DNA of 64,000 nt. It comes from Acinetobacter piscicola (GTDB lineage Bacteria; Pseudomonadota; Gammaproteobacteria; Pseudomonadales; Moraxellaceae). A program made the position numbers and the translations under genes. The stretch covers positions 992,001-1,056,000 of the forward strand of contig NZ_CP048659.1 in the NCBI RefSeq assembly GCF_015218165.1, in the 5' to 3' direction. Positions 63,867 through 64,000 of the stretch are shown here, piece after piece. The notes under the pieces are model-generated. The model was not told the DNA's origin. It saw only the letters and a list, made by a program, of their open reading frames with translations, and ran no database searches. How positions within the stretch are numbered: position 1 is the first letter of the stretch; the number at the start of each line of letters is the position of its first letter.

Positions 63867-64000
63867 TCAAGAAACCGAATCATCCAAATTCGGCGCTAAC
63901 CAACGTTTCGCCTCATCCAACGTCCAACCTTTACGCTTTGCATAATCTTCTAGCTGATCGCCTGCAATTTTGCCCACGTTAAAGTACTGGCTTTCAGGGT
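63867..64000 (-). CDS. metH: Cobalamin-dependent methionine synthase MetH, C-terminal end
   Basis: Only the last 43 codons are in the window; the gene continues past the right edge. The sequence [15 protein letters not shown], then [19 protein letters not shown] and APNLDD, is the conserved MetH reactivation-domain terminus. MetH methylates homocysteine to methionine using methyltetrahydrofolate and B12. The stop codon is TGA at 63867-63869. Confidence 0.88.
   Translation of the reverse strand, partial: PESQYFNVGKIAGDQLEDYAKRKGWTLDEAKRWLAPNLDDSVS

Overview
This 64 kb window is a low-GC gammaproteobacterial chromosome segment that I assign to the genus Acinetobacter. The support is a DcaP-type coiled-coil porin, a pgaBCD poly-N-acetylglucosamine cluster, LysR and TetR regulators of the usual Acinetobacter style, a family-typical RpoD with a long acidic insert, and the overall core-gene complement. 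I cannot name the species. The content is mostly core housekeeping and transport genes. Two insertion sequences, three broken genes and a few accessory-looking genes are scattered among them. There is no CRISPR array, rRNA operon or prophage. One tRNA gene, tRNA-Arg(CCT), is present.

Layout. 1-5.9 kb: end of a Bcr/CflA-type drug transporter, a complete IS1-family element with an 8-bp target duplication, a DcaP-like porin, the glutamate symporter GltS and a patatin-like lipoprotein. 6-13.2 kb: a small hypothetical protein, a hotdog thioesterase, a compact TetR-MFS-LysR cluster with a palindromic operator candidate, a lipoprotein, an orphan MhpA-like flavin hydroxylase and a small secreted Ala-rich protein. 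13.7-22.5 kb: a COG0523 GTPase, YaeQ, an FKBP isomerase, pgaBCD (with no pgaA beside it), an acyltransferase-3 and two uncharacterised envelope proteins. 22.6-31 kb: rhomboid protease, NfuA, TonB-dependent receptor with a Fur-box candidate, a two-gene lipase operon, beta carbonic anhydrase and FadL.

31.4-45 kb: a lipoprotein gene broken by an in-frame stop, tRNA-Arg, AroP, PrpF, a PAS protein with a degenerate GGDEF domain, a peptide deformylase, a cold-shock-domain protein, a NERD-SF1 helicase, a PF10118 ferritin-like protein, SodB, a Nif3-like protein and a DegS-like protease. 45-58.4 kb: a divergent HxlR/flavodoxin-fold pair with a palindrome between them, an APC permease, an Fe-alcohol dehydrogenase operon, LipB, YbeD, RpoD, small acidic and UPF0149 proteins, DedA, TrhO, a DUF1289 protein and a LysE exporter. 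58.4-64 kb: a frameshifted Bax-inhibitor-1 family gene, RibB under an FMN riboswitch with an attenuator-like hairpin, an alpha carbonic anhydrase, a J-domain-like gene split by an IS630-family element, a 55-bp palindrome, an inverted pair of dispersed repeats, and the 3' end of metH.

Functional links. pgaBCD make and partly de-acetylate the biofilm polysaccharide, and the neighbouring acyltransferase may modify it. FadL, the lipase and the thioesterase point to use of lipid substrates. The two carbonic anhydrases cover cytoplasm (beta) and periplasm (alpha). The most interesting loci are the NERD-helicase (a defence or repair candidate), the pga locus without its porin, the degenerate GGDEF protein, and the three genes broken in three different ways: nonsense codon, homopolymer frameshift and IS insertion.
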